39,025 bases of DNA from Chloroflexota bacterium (GCA_011523545.1 WTGN01000039.1:1-39025); one strand, 5' to 3'; counted from the first letter of the stretch, positions 17,545-25,677 are shown. Notes: generated by a model not told the origin, from the letters alone. Translations and numbers: made by a program.

Positions 17545-17595
17545 TCGGCCATTCTAGGCTGTTGCATATTAATTATCATACTCGAAAATGGCCGA
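17545..17595. promoter_or_regulatory. 9-bp inverted repeat upstream of copy 6 (possible operator)
   Basis: TCGGCCATT (17545-17553) and AATGGCCGA (17587-17595) are perfect inverted repeats 33 bases apart, flanking an AT-rich TATGATAATTAATATG tract on the minus strand. This lies in the promoter position for copy 6 and just beyond the copy-5 terminator hairpin. Role as an operator is inference. Confidence 0.4.
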
Positions 17596-17598
17596 TAG

Positions 17599-17629
17599 CA
17601 AAAAAGGACGGTCGCAGTTGACCGCCCTC
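17599..17629 (-). terminator. Rho-independent terminator after binding-protein gene 5
   Basis: On the minus strand, AGGGCGGTC-AACTGC-GACCGTCCT (9-bp stem with one G-T pair) followed by TTTTTTGC. Its wording is related to the hairpins after copies 6 and 7. Confidence 0.9.
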
Positions 17630-17665
17630 TTCAGTGAATTTCGGTGCTTTGAGTTTGGGCGTCGC

Positions 17666-18850
17666 CTATTCCGCGGCCGCGTCCAGCGCCGCTTGCTCTT
17701 CGGCGATGCGTTCCGGCGTGCACTCAAGCCCGGCGAGGAAAGCGGCGTCTTCGGCCTTGCGCGCTTCCAGCGACATCTCCGGCAAACTTGGCGGCTCGCT
17801 TAAGACGTTGAGCTCTCCGTCTTCGATCACCATGACGGCCCCGTCCAAAATGGAATCGGCAACGGTAATGCCAAATTCCTCCGCAGTATCGAGATTGACG
17901 GCCACGCCGAGGTTCACTCTGGAGCTGATTCCGGTTGTGCTGATATCCAGCGTGCCGTCAACATAAGCGGCGATCATCCGCCCGACAGTGACGCCTTCGC
18001 CGTAGAAATCATCAAAGCCGGCGCCGACCAGCGCGCCATGATAAATCATGCGAGGGGACACGCCGAAGACGGGAATGCCGTAATCTTTCGCCACGCCGAG
18101 TACCGCCGGTATACCCCTCGACTCTGTATAGCCTGCGCCTATCATCACCATCTCCACCCCTTTGTCGGCCAGGCTTGCTGTCGCCTGGGGCAGATCAGCC
18201 GCCGATGCGATGGAGGCGACTTCAACATTCAAGCCGAGCGCTTCCGCGAATTGAGTGATCTGGCTGACGCCATAAACGCTTTGCGATTGCGCCGGATCGA
18301 CAATGGTGCCGATAGTCTGAACATCGGGCAGTTGGATCTTGGACAAGCCCACGTATTGCTCGTAAGGAATCGTCAAGTGTGTGCCGCTGACATGCGGCAT
18401 CTTGATGCACGGCGAATCTGCGATGCCAGCGGAATAGGGGGCGCTAACGATAGCGAAGAGCAGAACCGGCGGGTCGTCCATCTCCTTTGTGATGTTGGCG
18501 GTAATCTGGGTGACCGGCGTTGAAAATGTCAGAAGAATGTCGGCGCCCCGATCCAGCGTCTTCTCGACCATGGCATTGATGTTGGTTACGTCGCTGGCCG
18601 CGTCCAGCCAAAAGACATTGATATGCTCGCCGTTGAGATCTTCGTTCGCATCCAGCAATTCGCGCTCGGATGGCGCAATCAGTTCATAAGCCTGCAAGAC
18701 ATCCCATATACCGGGTTTAGCGATATCTTCTGTTCCGCTGGCTCGATATCTCAGGAACGCGATTGTCGTCTTGTCGTCGTCTTGAGCCAGCGTGGGCGCG
18801 ACGACAAACATCGAAACCAAAAGCACCGCAATCAGTAATCTTGTATACAT
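17666..18850 (-). CDS. ABC transporter substrate-binding protein, array copy 5
   Basis: 394 aa, with signal peptide MYTRLLIAVLLVSMFVVAP, ending TLAQDDD. Binding-protein fold as in the other copies, with mature-protein cysteines only in SPCIKMPHVSG and LECTPERIAEEQ. The lobe-2 pocket region differs strongly (MIGAGYTESRGIP and FGVSPRMIYHGAL), which suggests a different ligand from copies 6 and 7. TAGGAGAA sits upstream of the ATG. It is preceded by 268 bases without a gene (18851-19118) and ends with a strong terminator, so it is probably a monocistronic unit. Confidence 0.9.
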   Translation of the reverse strand: MYTRLLIAVLLVSMFVVAPTLAQDDDKTTIAFLRYRASGTEDIAKPGIWDVLQAYELIAPSERELLDANEDLNGEHINVFWLDAASDVTNINAMVEKTLDRGADILLTFSTPVTQITANITKEMDDPPVLLFAIVSAPYSAGIADSPCIKMPHVSGTHLTIPYEQYVGLSKIQLPDVQTIGTIVDPAQSQSVYGVSQITQFAEALGLNVEVASIASAADLPQATASLADKGVEMVMIGAGYTESRGIPAVLGVAKDYGIPVFGVSPRMIYHGALVGAGFDDFYGEGVTVGRMIAAYVDGTLDISTTGISSRVNLGVAVNLDTAEEFGITVADSILDGAVMVIEDGELNVLSEPPSLPEMSLEARKAEDAAFLAGLECTPERIAEEQAALDAAAE

Positions 18851-19060
18851 GTCTTGATTCTCCTAGTCAGGCTGTTTTCAATCGATAAACGCAATTCAAG
18901 GTAACGCCACTATATTCATCTTAACACGAAAGCGGACAGCAATCGCGAAGCGAGGCACGCCAGTTAGCGGTGACGCGTGAAGTAATACCGAATTCAGATC
19001 AGATTGTCATAAGGATTAATATCAATGTATTTGTCTTGTTGATCAAGCAGTCAAGTCGAC

Positions 19061-19084
19061 AGGACGAAAGCCGGCAACCGTCCT
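19061..19084 (-). terminator. Terminator-like hairpin after binding-protein gene 4
   Basis: On the minus strand, AGGACG-GTTGCCGGCTTT-CGTCCT, starting 34 bases beyond the copy-4 stop. It lacks a good T-tract but shares the GG(A/G)CGGTTG wording of the terminators after copies 6 and 7. Confidence 0.55.
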
Positions 19085-19118
19085 TCTGTTGAACTGCTTG
19101 CTGGGGAATCTGTCTTGG

Positions 19119-20324
19119 CTAGTCGCCGGCGGCGTCCAGTTCCATCTGCTGTTTGGCGATCATCTCGTCGCTGCAATACAGGCCAGCGAGGAATTCCAGG
19201 TCAGCTTCACGGCGTTCGTCCAGCGGCATTTCTTCAAGCTCAGTCCCGACTTCGGGCAAATCAGGCGTTACGCCTTCGCTGCTTGCGCCATCTTTAATCG
19301 TCCAATCCGCCATTGCCAGCAGGTCGTCAGCGATTTCCACGCCGGCGTCTTCCGCCGCATCGAGATTGATCGCGATGGTGAAGCCGGGCTTGAGGTTGAC
19401 GCTGAGGCGGGAGATGTCGATATCGCCGTTGAGGTGACCAATCAATATGCGGGCGGCGATGACGCCTTCGCGATACAGGCTGTAGAAATCGGCGCCCACG
19501 GTAGCGCCGCGATAAACGTGCTGCGCGCTAATGGAGAAGACGGGAACTCCACCGTACTCTGCTGCCGTTTCCACAATAGCGGGCAAACCGGTGGAGGTGG
19601 TATAACCGGCGGGCAGGACGACCGCCTCGACGCCTTTGCTAATCAAGCTGGCGGTGGCAACTGGCAGATCGGCAACGGAGACGACCGGCGCGATTTCGAC
19701 CTGCAGCCCTAGTTCCAAAGCGAGTTCCGTGATGCGTTCGGCGCCAAAGACGCTATTAGCTTCAGCCAGGTTCACGACGGCGCCAATCGACTTTATATTC
19801 GGGTCTTGCACCGTCAGCAGCGGCACAAATTCTTCGTAGGGCACTTCGGTTTGCGTACCGGCTATGTGGCTGTCTTTGACGCAGGGGGCGTCGGCGATGC
19901 CGGCAAAATAGGGCGCGGTGACGATAGCGAAAATGATTGCCGGCGGGTCGTCCATTTGGCGCGTGATGTTGGCGGCGATTTGCGACACGGGCGTGGAAAG
20001 CGTCAAGAGCGTGCTGGCGCCGCGGTCCAGCGCGTCCTCCACCATAATGTTGGCCGCCGGAATATCGAAGTCCGCGTCGCCGTAGATGATGTTAATGCGC
20101 TCGCCACTCAGGTCTTCCGACTCGTCCAGAATGGCGCGTTCTTCCGTGCTGACCAGGCCATAAGCTTCCAACATATCCAGGATGCCTTTTTCGGCCAGCG
20201 CCGTCAGGGATGTGCCGCCATAGCGCAGGATAGCGATGGTCGGCTTGCCGTCATCACCCGCCAGGGCCGGGGCCGCGACATAAAACGCCACGAGCAGAAG
20301 TCCTATCAGCGTTTTGGCGGTCAT
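19119..20324 (-). CDS. ABC transporter substrate-binding protein, array copy 4
   Basis: 401 aa, signal peptide MTAKTLIGLLLVAFYVAAP, ending ALAGDDG. It has only two cysteines, in APCVKDSHIAG and LYCSDEMIAKQQ; the latter is the most divergent version of the C-terminal motif. Pocket-side segments are LPAGYTTSTGLPA and FSISAQHVYRGAT. The C-terminal lobe is typical (FTIAINLDAAEDAGVEI). AGGA precedes the ATG. It is followed by a hairpin related to the other array terminators. Confidence 0.9.
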   Translation of the reverse strand: MTAKTLIGLLLVAFYVAAPALAGDDGKPTIAILRYGGTSLTALAEKGILDMLEAYGLVSTEERAILDESEDLSGERINIIYGDADFDIPAANIMVEDALDRGASTLLTLSTPVSQIAANITRQMDDPPAIIFAIVTAPYFAGIADAPCVKDSHIAGTQTEVPYEEFVPLLTVQDPNIKSIGAVVNLAEANSVFGAERITELALELGLQVEIAPVVSVADLPVATASLISKGVEAVVLPAGYTTSTGLPAIVETAAEYGGVPVFSISAQHVYRGATVGADFYSLYREGVIAARILIGHLNGDIDISRLSVNLKPGFTIAINLDAAEDAGVEIADDLLAMADWTIKDGASSEGVTPDLPEVGTELEEMPLDERREADLEFLAGLYCSDEMIAKQQMELDAAGD

Positions 20325-20502
20325 CGGTGGTCCTGCTTTCTTTGCTGCTTCTCACGGACAGGCGCAACGCAAATCGACGCTCCTTTTATAAAGAATATCA
20401 CAAAATTAGGCGCGTATTGCAGAAAGCGATTGCGGCGCTAACAGAACACGAGCGACCAGCAGCGTTTGCCCTCGGCCTGGATCATACGCGCCGCCTGTGG
20501 CG

Positions 20503-21699
20503 CTATTCTCCGTCAGCGTCCAACTGCGCCTGCTGCTCGGCGATCATCTCGGCTGTGCAATGCAGCGAGTCCAGATAGGCGCGCGCCGCCGCTTCCCGCT
20601 CGGGTCCTGCTTCGATTGCGCTCACCTCCGCCACCGCTTCTTTCACCCGTTTGGATACGCCTTCGCCTGCCTCACTCACGACGACATCAACCCGTTCCAG
20701 AATCTCGCTCGCGATCTCCAGGTCAAGGGAGTCCGCCACGATTAGGTTGACGCCAACGCCGTCGCCGCTCAGCGCGTCAATGGCTGTGCTGGCGATATCC
20801 AGCTCGCCGCGCAGCCAGGCGACCAGCTTGCGCCCCGTGTTGATGCCTTGCGCATCCTGAAGGTAATAGCCGGCGCTGATCATCGCGTCGCTCAAGACGC
20901 CGCCGAGGCTGGGATAATAGACCGGCATCAGGTTCTCGCTGGCGGTCGCGACCACCGCGGGCAGCCCGCGTGACGTGATCGAATCAATCGACAGGATCAG
21001 CGCTTCGGCGCCGCGGCTGGCCAAGCCATCGACCGCGGCGATGAAGTCAACCGGCTGCGTCACCGCGGCCTGGAGCGCCGTAAGTCCGCGCGCTTCGGCA
21101 ATTGCGGCCACTCGGCGCGCGCCCTCGACGCCGGAGACCTGATCGGCGCTGAATACGATACCCAGCCGGGCGAGGTCCGGCTGCTGCGTCAGCGCCAGGT
21201 CGACCAGCAGTTCATAAGGCGGGACGATCTGCGAGCCGGTTACGTGGCTCGGTTTGAGGCAAGGCGCCTCAGCCAGGCCGGCGGCGAATGGATAAAAGAC
21301 CGAGGCGAAGATCACCGGCGGCGGGTCATCCAGGTCAAGCGTCGATTGAATGGCGGCTTGGGCGACGGGTGTGGTGAAAGCGACCATGACATCGACGCCG
21401 CGATCAAGGGCCGCGTCCACCATGATGCCCAAGCGGTCATACTGCCAGCCCGCCTCCAGCAGCGCGATCTGGATGTTTTCGCCGTCAAGCTCCTTCTGCG
21501 AGCCGAGCGCTTCCAGCTCGGCCGCGTTCAGAAAGCGATCCAGGTGCAGTTGATGCAGGATTTCCTGAACGGTGACCGACGTGGCGCCCGGTGCGATGCC
21601 GAAGCTTAGCAAGGCGACGCTCGATTTCTCGGGCGATTGGGCGGCCGCCGGCCCACAGACCCACGCCAGTATGAGTAGAAAGAATAAGATCCGTCGCAT
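20503..21699 (-). CDS. ABC transporter substrate-binding protein, array copy 3 (most divergent)
   Basis: 398 aa, signal peptide MRRILFFLLILAWVCGPAAA, cleaved before QSPEKSS and lacking the DDD start of most copies. Mature cysteines are in APCLKPSHVTG and LHCTAEMIAEQQ. It departs from the other six in the pocket region (YYPSLGGVLSDAMISAGYYL, where others have a (V/I/A)Y(x)G(A/G/V) motif), in lacking the YGEGV-type helix, and in a shortened segment before the last motif. This copy has probably specialised furthest. AAGGGAA is the ribosome-binding site. Unlike copies 5-7, no clear terminator is seen after it. The gene is divergent from the small plus-strand gene at 21923. Confidence 0.88.
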   Translation of the reverse strand: MRRILFFLLILAWVCGPAAAQSPEKSSVALLSFGIAPGATSVTVQEILHQLHLDRFLNAAELEALGSQKELDGENIQIALLEAGWQYDRLGIMVDAALDRGVDVMVAFTTPVAQAAIQSTLDLDDPPPVIFASVFYPFAAGLAEAPCLKPSHVTGSQIVPPYELLVDLALTQQPDLARLGIVFSADQVSGVEGARRVAAIAEARGLTALQAAVTQPVDFIAAVDGLASRGAEALILSIDSITSRGLPAVVATASENLMPVYYPSLGGVLSDAMISAGYYLQDAQGINTGRKLVAWLRGELDIASTAIDALSGDGVGVNLIVADSLDLEIASEILERVDVVVSEAGEGVSKRVKEAVAEVSAIEAGPEREAAARAYLDSLHCTAEMIAEQQAQLDADGE

Positions 21700-21799
21700 T
21701 TTGAGTATTCCCTTCGTTAAGGCAACCGGCCAGTATCGATAGTCTTGTCCATCAAGTACACGATAGAGTATAGTTTATAGGTGAAAAACGCACAAGTTA

Positions 21800-21828
21800 T
21801 TGACAAGCCGGCAATGTTTCAGTACGCT
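21800..21828 (+). promoter_or_regulatory. Candidate promoter of the small membrane-peptide gene
   Basis: Perfect -35 TTGACA (21800-21805), 17-base spacer, -10-like TACGCT (21823-21828). The leader that follows (to 21922) contains the hairpin CCCGC-GAGTAA-GCGGG at 21850-21865 followed by TTAGTTTTC, which could act as an attenuator. Confidence 0.45.
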
Positions 21829-21922
21829 AAACATGAAGGCAAAGACGAACCCGCGAGTAAGCGGGCTTAGTTTTCAGACTTGCGAGTTGCGATCGACGCA
21901 GGCTGGAGGGAGTGTAAATCTC

Positions 21923-22114
21923 ATGAAGTTACTTACGATGTGGCAGAACAAGTTTGCGGTCATAGTCGCCGTCCTGGCGCTGTTGACCGTCCTCGCTATT
22001 GGCGTCTTGGCTACCGGCGGATGTACGCAAATAGATGACTATGGCAACTGCATTGCCTGGAACTCGAGCGCGCCGCCCGCTCCGGATGCGAGTGATCTAT
22101 TGTCGGGCACGTAG
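21923..22114 (+). CDS. Small single-pass membrane or exported peptide, unknown function
   Basis: 63 aa. The ATG at 21923 is chosen because GGAGGGAG lies about 10 bases upstream; the frame is open further upstream without such a site. The peptide starts MKLLTMWQNKF, has one hydrophobic helix (about 11-31, AVIVAVLALLTVLAIGVLAT), then a short tail with two cysteines (GGCTQIDDYGNC) and a proline/serine-rich end. The segment before the first cysteine is not a convincing lipobox. It has its own candidate promoter and a strong terminator, and it is the only plus-strand gene inside the binding-protein array. I do not recognise the family. It could be a small membrane regulator, an accessory to the transporter, or an unrelated insertion. 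Confidence 0.6.
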   Translation: MKLLTMWQNKFAVIVAVLALLTVLAIGVLATGGCTQIDDYGNCIAWNSSAPPAPDASDLLSGT

Positions 22115-22132
22115 GCGGTTCGCGTCAGGCGC

Positions 22133-22175
22133 CGAAAAACGGCCGCGCCTCCGAAATGGGGGCGCGGTTTTGTTT
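22133..22175 (+). terminator. Rho-independent terminator after the small peptide gene
   Basis: AAAAACGG, stem CCGCGCC (22143-22149) paired with GGCGCGG (22161-22167), then TTTTGTTTTG. The complementary strand also ends in a T-run, so it may serve both the small gene and binding-protein gene 2, whose stop is at 22270. Confidence 0.85.
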
Positions 22176-22269
22176 TGGGAATCAGCCGCGGGACGTGGCG
22201 TTGCGGCGCTGAATTGGAGCCGGTTTAGGGGCTGTAATTGTCGACAGTTCTGGCGCGACTGGCCGCCCT

Positions 22270-23472
22270 TTATCCCTCCGCCGCGTCGAGCGCAGCCTGC
22301 TGCTCGGCGATCATCTCTGGCGTGCATTCCAGCCCGGCGAGGAATTCCGCGTCTGCGGCGCGGCGTTCATCCAATGACCTGTCTTGCATCATGCTTCTGG
22401 TTTCGGCCACGTCAGACGCCATGCCCTCGGATCTTTCGCCACTTTCAATCACAAAGTTCGCCCTGGCCAGCAGGTCCTCTGAGATTTCGATTCCCTGATT
22501 GGCTGCTGTGTCCAGATTGATCGCGACACCGAAACTGCGCGACTGATTGATGGCAAGGTCGGCGATGTCAACGTCGCCGCTGAGGTGAGCGTTCAGAATT
22601 GTAGCCGCGATAACGCCCTCTTGGTAAAAGCCGTGAAAGCCGGCGCCAACAGTTACGCCGCGATACACCTGTTGTATGATCGGCGCGTAGAGCGGTATGC
22701 CGAATTCCGCCGTCATCTGGACCAGGACGGGCGTGCCCTGCAGCGTCAAAGGCGTGACCGACAGGACAATGGCCTCGACGCCCTTGCTCAACAGGCTTTC
22801 GGTTGCGACGCCAAGGTCGGCCAGGGTAATGGCGGAAGCGACTTCGACCGTCAGACCAAGCGATGCGCCAATATCTTGTATCAGTTGGGCGCCAATAACG
22901 CTCGTGGGTTGATCCGGTGAAACGATGGTGCCAATGACCTGGATATCGGGATCTTGAACCAGGACAAGCGGCACGTAGTCTGCGAATGACATCAAGGGCT
23001 GTGTGCCCGTTACGTGGTCCGGCTTGATGCAGGTGGAATCGGCGATCCCGGCGCCGAAAGGCGTGGTGACCAGGCTGAATAGAATCGCCGGCGGGTCTTC
23101 CATGTCGCGCGTTGCATTTACGGCGATTTGCGCGACTTGCGTGGTGATGGTCACAATGACGTCCGCGCCTTTGTCAATCACCTCCTCGACCATGAGATTG
23201 ACCGATGGCAGGTCGAAGCCGGCATCCCGATAGAGAAGATTAATATTCTGGCCGTTTAGATCAAAGGATTCGTCAAGCCCGGCGCGTTCGGCAGGGCTGA
23301 GATATCCGTAAGCCTCCAGCGAATCGAGGATACCGTCGGTAGCCTCCGCGACCGGGGCGGTGCCGGCGTAACGCAGAAAGGCGATGGTCGGCGTTTCATC
23401 ATCTTGCGCCAGCGCGGGCGCCGCCAGCAAAAGCGCCACTATCAGCAGTCCGAGCAGTAATCTAATGCACAT
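22270..23472 (-). CDS. ABC transporter substrate-binding protein, array copy 2
   Basis: 400 aa from the ATG at 23472, chosen because a perfect AGGAGG lies upstream; an in-frame start 16 codons earlier has no such site and would spoil the signal peptide. The signal peptide MCIRLLLGLLIVALLLAAP ends ALAQDDE. Mature cysteines are only in STCIKPDHVTG and LECTPEMIAEQQ. Pocket-side segments are LSVTPLTLQGTPV and YAPIIQQVYRGVT. The gap to copy 3 (570 bases) is the longest in the array and houses the small plus-strand gene. Confidence 0.9.
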   Translation of the reverse strand: MCIRLLLGLLIVALLLAAPALAQDDETPTIAFLRYAGTAPVAEATDGILDSLEAYGYLSPAERAGLDESFDLNGQNINLLYRDAGFDLPSVNLMVEEVIDKGADVIVTITTQVAQIAVNATRDMEDPPAILFSLVTTPFGAGIADSTCIKPDHVTGTQPLMSFADYVPLVLVQDPDIQVIGTIVSPDQPTSVIGAQLIQDIGASLGLTVEVASAITLADLGVATESLLSKGVEAIVLSVTPLTLQGTPVLVQMTAEFGIPLYAPIIQQVYRGVTVGAGFHGFYQEGVIAATILNAHLSGDVDIADLAINQSRSFGVAINLDTAANQGIEISEDLLARANFVIESGERSEGMASDVAETRSMMQDRSLDERRAADAEFLAGLECTPEMIAEQQAALDAAEG

Positions 23473-23604
23473 CGCTTTCCTCCTACAGTTGAATACTTCA
23501 ATCATTCGACAACGCGCCATGGCCTGGCGCCGCTCAATTCATCATAACCGAAAGCAATTGTGAATTGTGGAATCCTCGTGTGGAAAATCTTGGCAGTATG
23601 CTAT

Positions 23605-23656
23605 TTTAGACAACCCCGAGTGCTTAGCATGATATTGGCTGGCGCCTTTGTCTAAA
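23605..23656. promoter_or_regulatory. 9-bp inverted repeat between copies 1 and 2
   Basis: TTTAGACAA (23605-23613) and TTGTCTAAA (23648-23656) are perfect inverted repeats 34 bases apart, starting 1 base after the copy-1 stop on the minus strand. They could form a long-loop transcript end or a regulator site for copy 2. Confidence 0.4.
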
Positions 23657-23657
23657 C

Positions 23658-24860
23658 TTATTCGGATCTGGCGTCCAGCTCCGCCTGCTGCTCGGCGATC
23701 ATTTCCGGCGTGCATTCGAGACTGGCGAGGAATTCTTGGTCGGCGGCGCGGCGCTCTTCAAGCGACATGTCGGGCAGGCTGATCTCGACTTCCGGGTATT
23801 GGCGCGTGACGCCTTGGTCGGTCTCCCCGTTCTCAACGATGTAAGCGGCGCCGTCCAGCAGGGCTTGTGAGATTTCGACATCCTGCAAGTCGGCGGCGTC
23901 GAGATTGACGGCGAAGGCAAAATCATCGCTTTCGTAGATGGCGGTGTCGGCGATGTCGATGTCGCCATTCAGATGCCCGATCAGCATATTGCCGGCGATG
24001 ACCCCTTGCTTGTAAAGCCCGAAGAAGCCACCGCCGATCGTCCCGCCGCGATAGGCGTTTGGCGGCGCGGAAAAGACCACGGGCAGCCCATAGTCGTAAG
24101 TCAGCGACAGGAGCAGGCTGAAGCCTTGAAAGGTGAAGATCGGGATGATGATCGCCTCGGCGCCTCTGTCGTACAGATTGTCGACCGCCTGATAGAGATC
24201 GGGCGTGACGATGATGGTCTCGTCAACGATGCTCAAGGGCGGGTCAAACGCCGCCGCAATCGCCTTGATGCGGGCTACGCCGACTTCGCTGGCGCGCTGC
24301 TGTGGCGACCAAATCGCGCCCGCCACTTTCATGTCCGGGTTCTGCATCCGCAGCAGGGGCACAATGTCTTCATAATTGGTCACGGGCACGGTGCCAATGA
24401 CAAAGTCGGGCTTTAAGCAGGAAGATTGCGCAACCCCCGTGATATAGGGTCCTGAAGTCACGGTGAAAATCAATTTGGGCGGGTCGATGAATTCGTGAAT
24501 GGCATAATAGGCAATTTGGGTCATCTGGGTGGTGAACGTGATGAAGACATCGGCGTCTTTGTCGAGCGCCTCGTCTATGATGGCGTTCGCCTCCATGCGG
24601 TCAAACAGGGAGTCGCCATAGATGACGTTTATTCGCTCGCCTTCAATTGAGCGTTCCTCATCCAATAATGCGCGCTCGTCTTCGTTGATGAAGCCATAGA
24701 CTTGCAGCATATCCAGGATGGCTTTTTCCGCCAGAGCGACATTGCTCGAATCGCCCCATTTCAGCCAGGCGATAGTCGGCTTGTCATCATCCTGGGCAAA
24801 CGATGCGGGGGCCGCCAGCAGCGAAATAAGGGCGAGCCAAAGCAAGGTCTTCTTTATCAT
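23658..24860 (-). CDS. ABC transporter substrate-binding protein, array copy 1
   Basis: 400 aa, signal peptide MIKKTLLWLALISLLAAP, ending SFAQDDD. Mature cysteines are only in SSCLKPDFVIG and LECTPEMIAEQQ. The pocket region (IPIFTFQGFSLLL, VFSAPPNAYRGGT) differs from the other copies. It starts 14 bases after the ATPase stop with GGAGGA upstream, so it is the binding protein co-transcribed with the permease and ATPase and presumably the ancestral partner. The other six copies follow in line. Confidence 0.92.
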   Translation of the reverse strand: MIKKTLLWLALISLLAAPASFAQDDDKPTIAWLKWGDSSNVALAEKAILDMLQVYGFINEDERALLDEERSIEGERINVIYGDSLFDRMEANAIIDEALDKDADVFITFTTQMTQIAYYAIHEFIDPPKLIFTVTSGPYITGVAQSSCLKPDFVIGTVPVTNYEDIVPLLRMQNPDMKVAGAIWSPQQRASEVGVARIKAIAAAFDPPLSIVDETIIVTPDLYQAVDNLYDRGAEAIIIPIFTFQGFSLLLSLTYDYGLPVVFSAPPNAYRGGTIGGGFFGLYKQGVIAGNMLIGHLNGDIDIADTAIYESDDFAFAVNLDAADLQDVEISQALLDGAAYIVENGETDQGVTRQYPEVEISLPDMSLEERRAADQEFLASLECTPEMIAEQQAELDARSE

Positions 24861-24874
24861 GCGGATCCTCCAGC

Positions 24875-25669
24875 CTAGCTGAGCAACTGCGCGTCGGAGA
24901 GCTCGGTCCCGTCTTGCAGGGAATGGAAGCGATCGATCAAATCTCCCGGTGTCAGATTCTCTCGCTCATCGCCTTCGATTTCAAACTCAATCCGGCCCCG
25001 ATTCATCATAATCACGCGATCGCCCAAATCGCATGCTTGCTGCATGCTGTGCGTGATCATGACGACGCAGAGGTCATTTGCTGCGGCCAATTCTTGCGTC
25101 AGGGCAATGACCTGTTCGGCAGCGTTGGGGTCAAGGGCCGCCGTATGCTCGTCAAGCAGCAGCAGCTTGGGCTTGGTCAAGGTGGCCATGACCAGTGTGA
25201 TCGCCTGGCGTTGGCCGCCGCTGAGCAGGGCGACATCGGCGTCGAGGCGGTGCTCAAGGCCAAGCTGCTGATGCTGCAATTGCTCGAAGAACCAGGCGTC
25301 GTCCGCTTTCTTGACATCGCGGCGGAAGCTGGCGCTGCGCCCGTGAATCGCCGCCAGCGACAGATTCTCGCGGATGGTCAAGCCCGGGCAGGTGCCGAGG
25401 CGCGGGTCCTGAAAGACGCGGCCGATATCATGGGAACGGCGGTATTCGGGCCAGTAAGTGATATCGCGTCCTTCCAGGGTTATATGACCGCTGCCGGGCT
25501 CGACGGCGCCCGAAATCACATTGAAGAGCGTACTCTTGCCGGCGCCGTTCGATCCGATAACGGTGACGAATTCGCCCTCGGCGACGGAGAGCGAGATATC
25601 CTGCAAGGCGCGCACTTCGTTCGGCGTGCCGGTGTTAAAGCTTACTGAAATATGATCGAGTGACAACAT
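24875..25669 (-). CDS. ABC transporter ATP-binding protein (TrpX-type importer)
   Basis: 264 aa cytoplasmic ATPase. It has Walker A GSNGAGKST, Q-loop in RVFQDPRLGTCPGLTI, signature LSGGQRQA, Walker B LLLLDEHTAALD (with the EH variant of this branch) and the switch histidine in ITHSMQQA. It groups with the LivG/YufO-like ATPases found beside ABC_sub_bind receptors. The ATG at 25669 gives the usual N-terminus (MLSLDHISVSF); an upstream ATG at 25711 would overlap the permease gene and add 14 residues. The permease stop is 8 bases upstream, so permease, ATPase and binding protein 1 form an operon. It is the only ATPase for all seven receptors in the window. Confidence 0.95.
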   Translation of the reverse strand: MLSLDHISVSFNTGTPNEVRALQDISLSVAEGEFVTVIGSNGAGKSTLFNVISGAVEPGSGHITLEGRDITYWPEYRRSHDIGRVFQDPRLGTCPGLTIRENLSLAAIHGRSASFRRDVKKADDAWFFEQLQHQQLGLEHRLDADVALLSGGQRQAITLVMATLTKPKLLLLDEHTAALDPNAAEQVIALTQELAAANDLCVVMITHSMQQACDLGDRVIMMNRGRIEFEIEGDERENLTPGDLIDRFHSLQDGTELSDAQLLS

Positions 25670-25677
25670 ATTTTGAC

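Noticed and set aside
14895..17629. Regularly spaced repeated sequence hinting at a CRISPR-like array
   Set aside because: The repeats are more than 1 kb apart and are terminator hairpins and paralogous coding segments, not short repeat-spacer units.
18851..19118. Possible small RNA or gene between receptor copies 4 and 5
   Set aside because: Apart from the terminator-like hairpin at 19061-19084 and an AT-rich promoter zone, I see no promoter-terminator pair or credible frame.
21923..22114. Small peptide as a lipoprotein (cysteine after the hydrophobic helix)
   Set aside because: The residues before the cysteine (ATGGC) do not match a lipobox, which needs L/V/I at -3.
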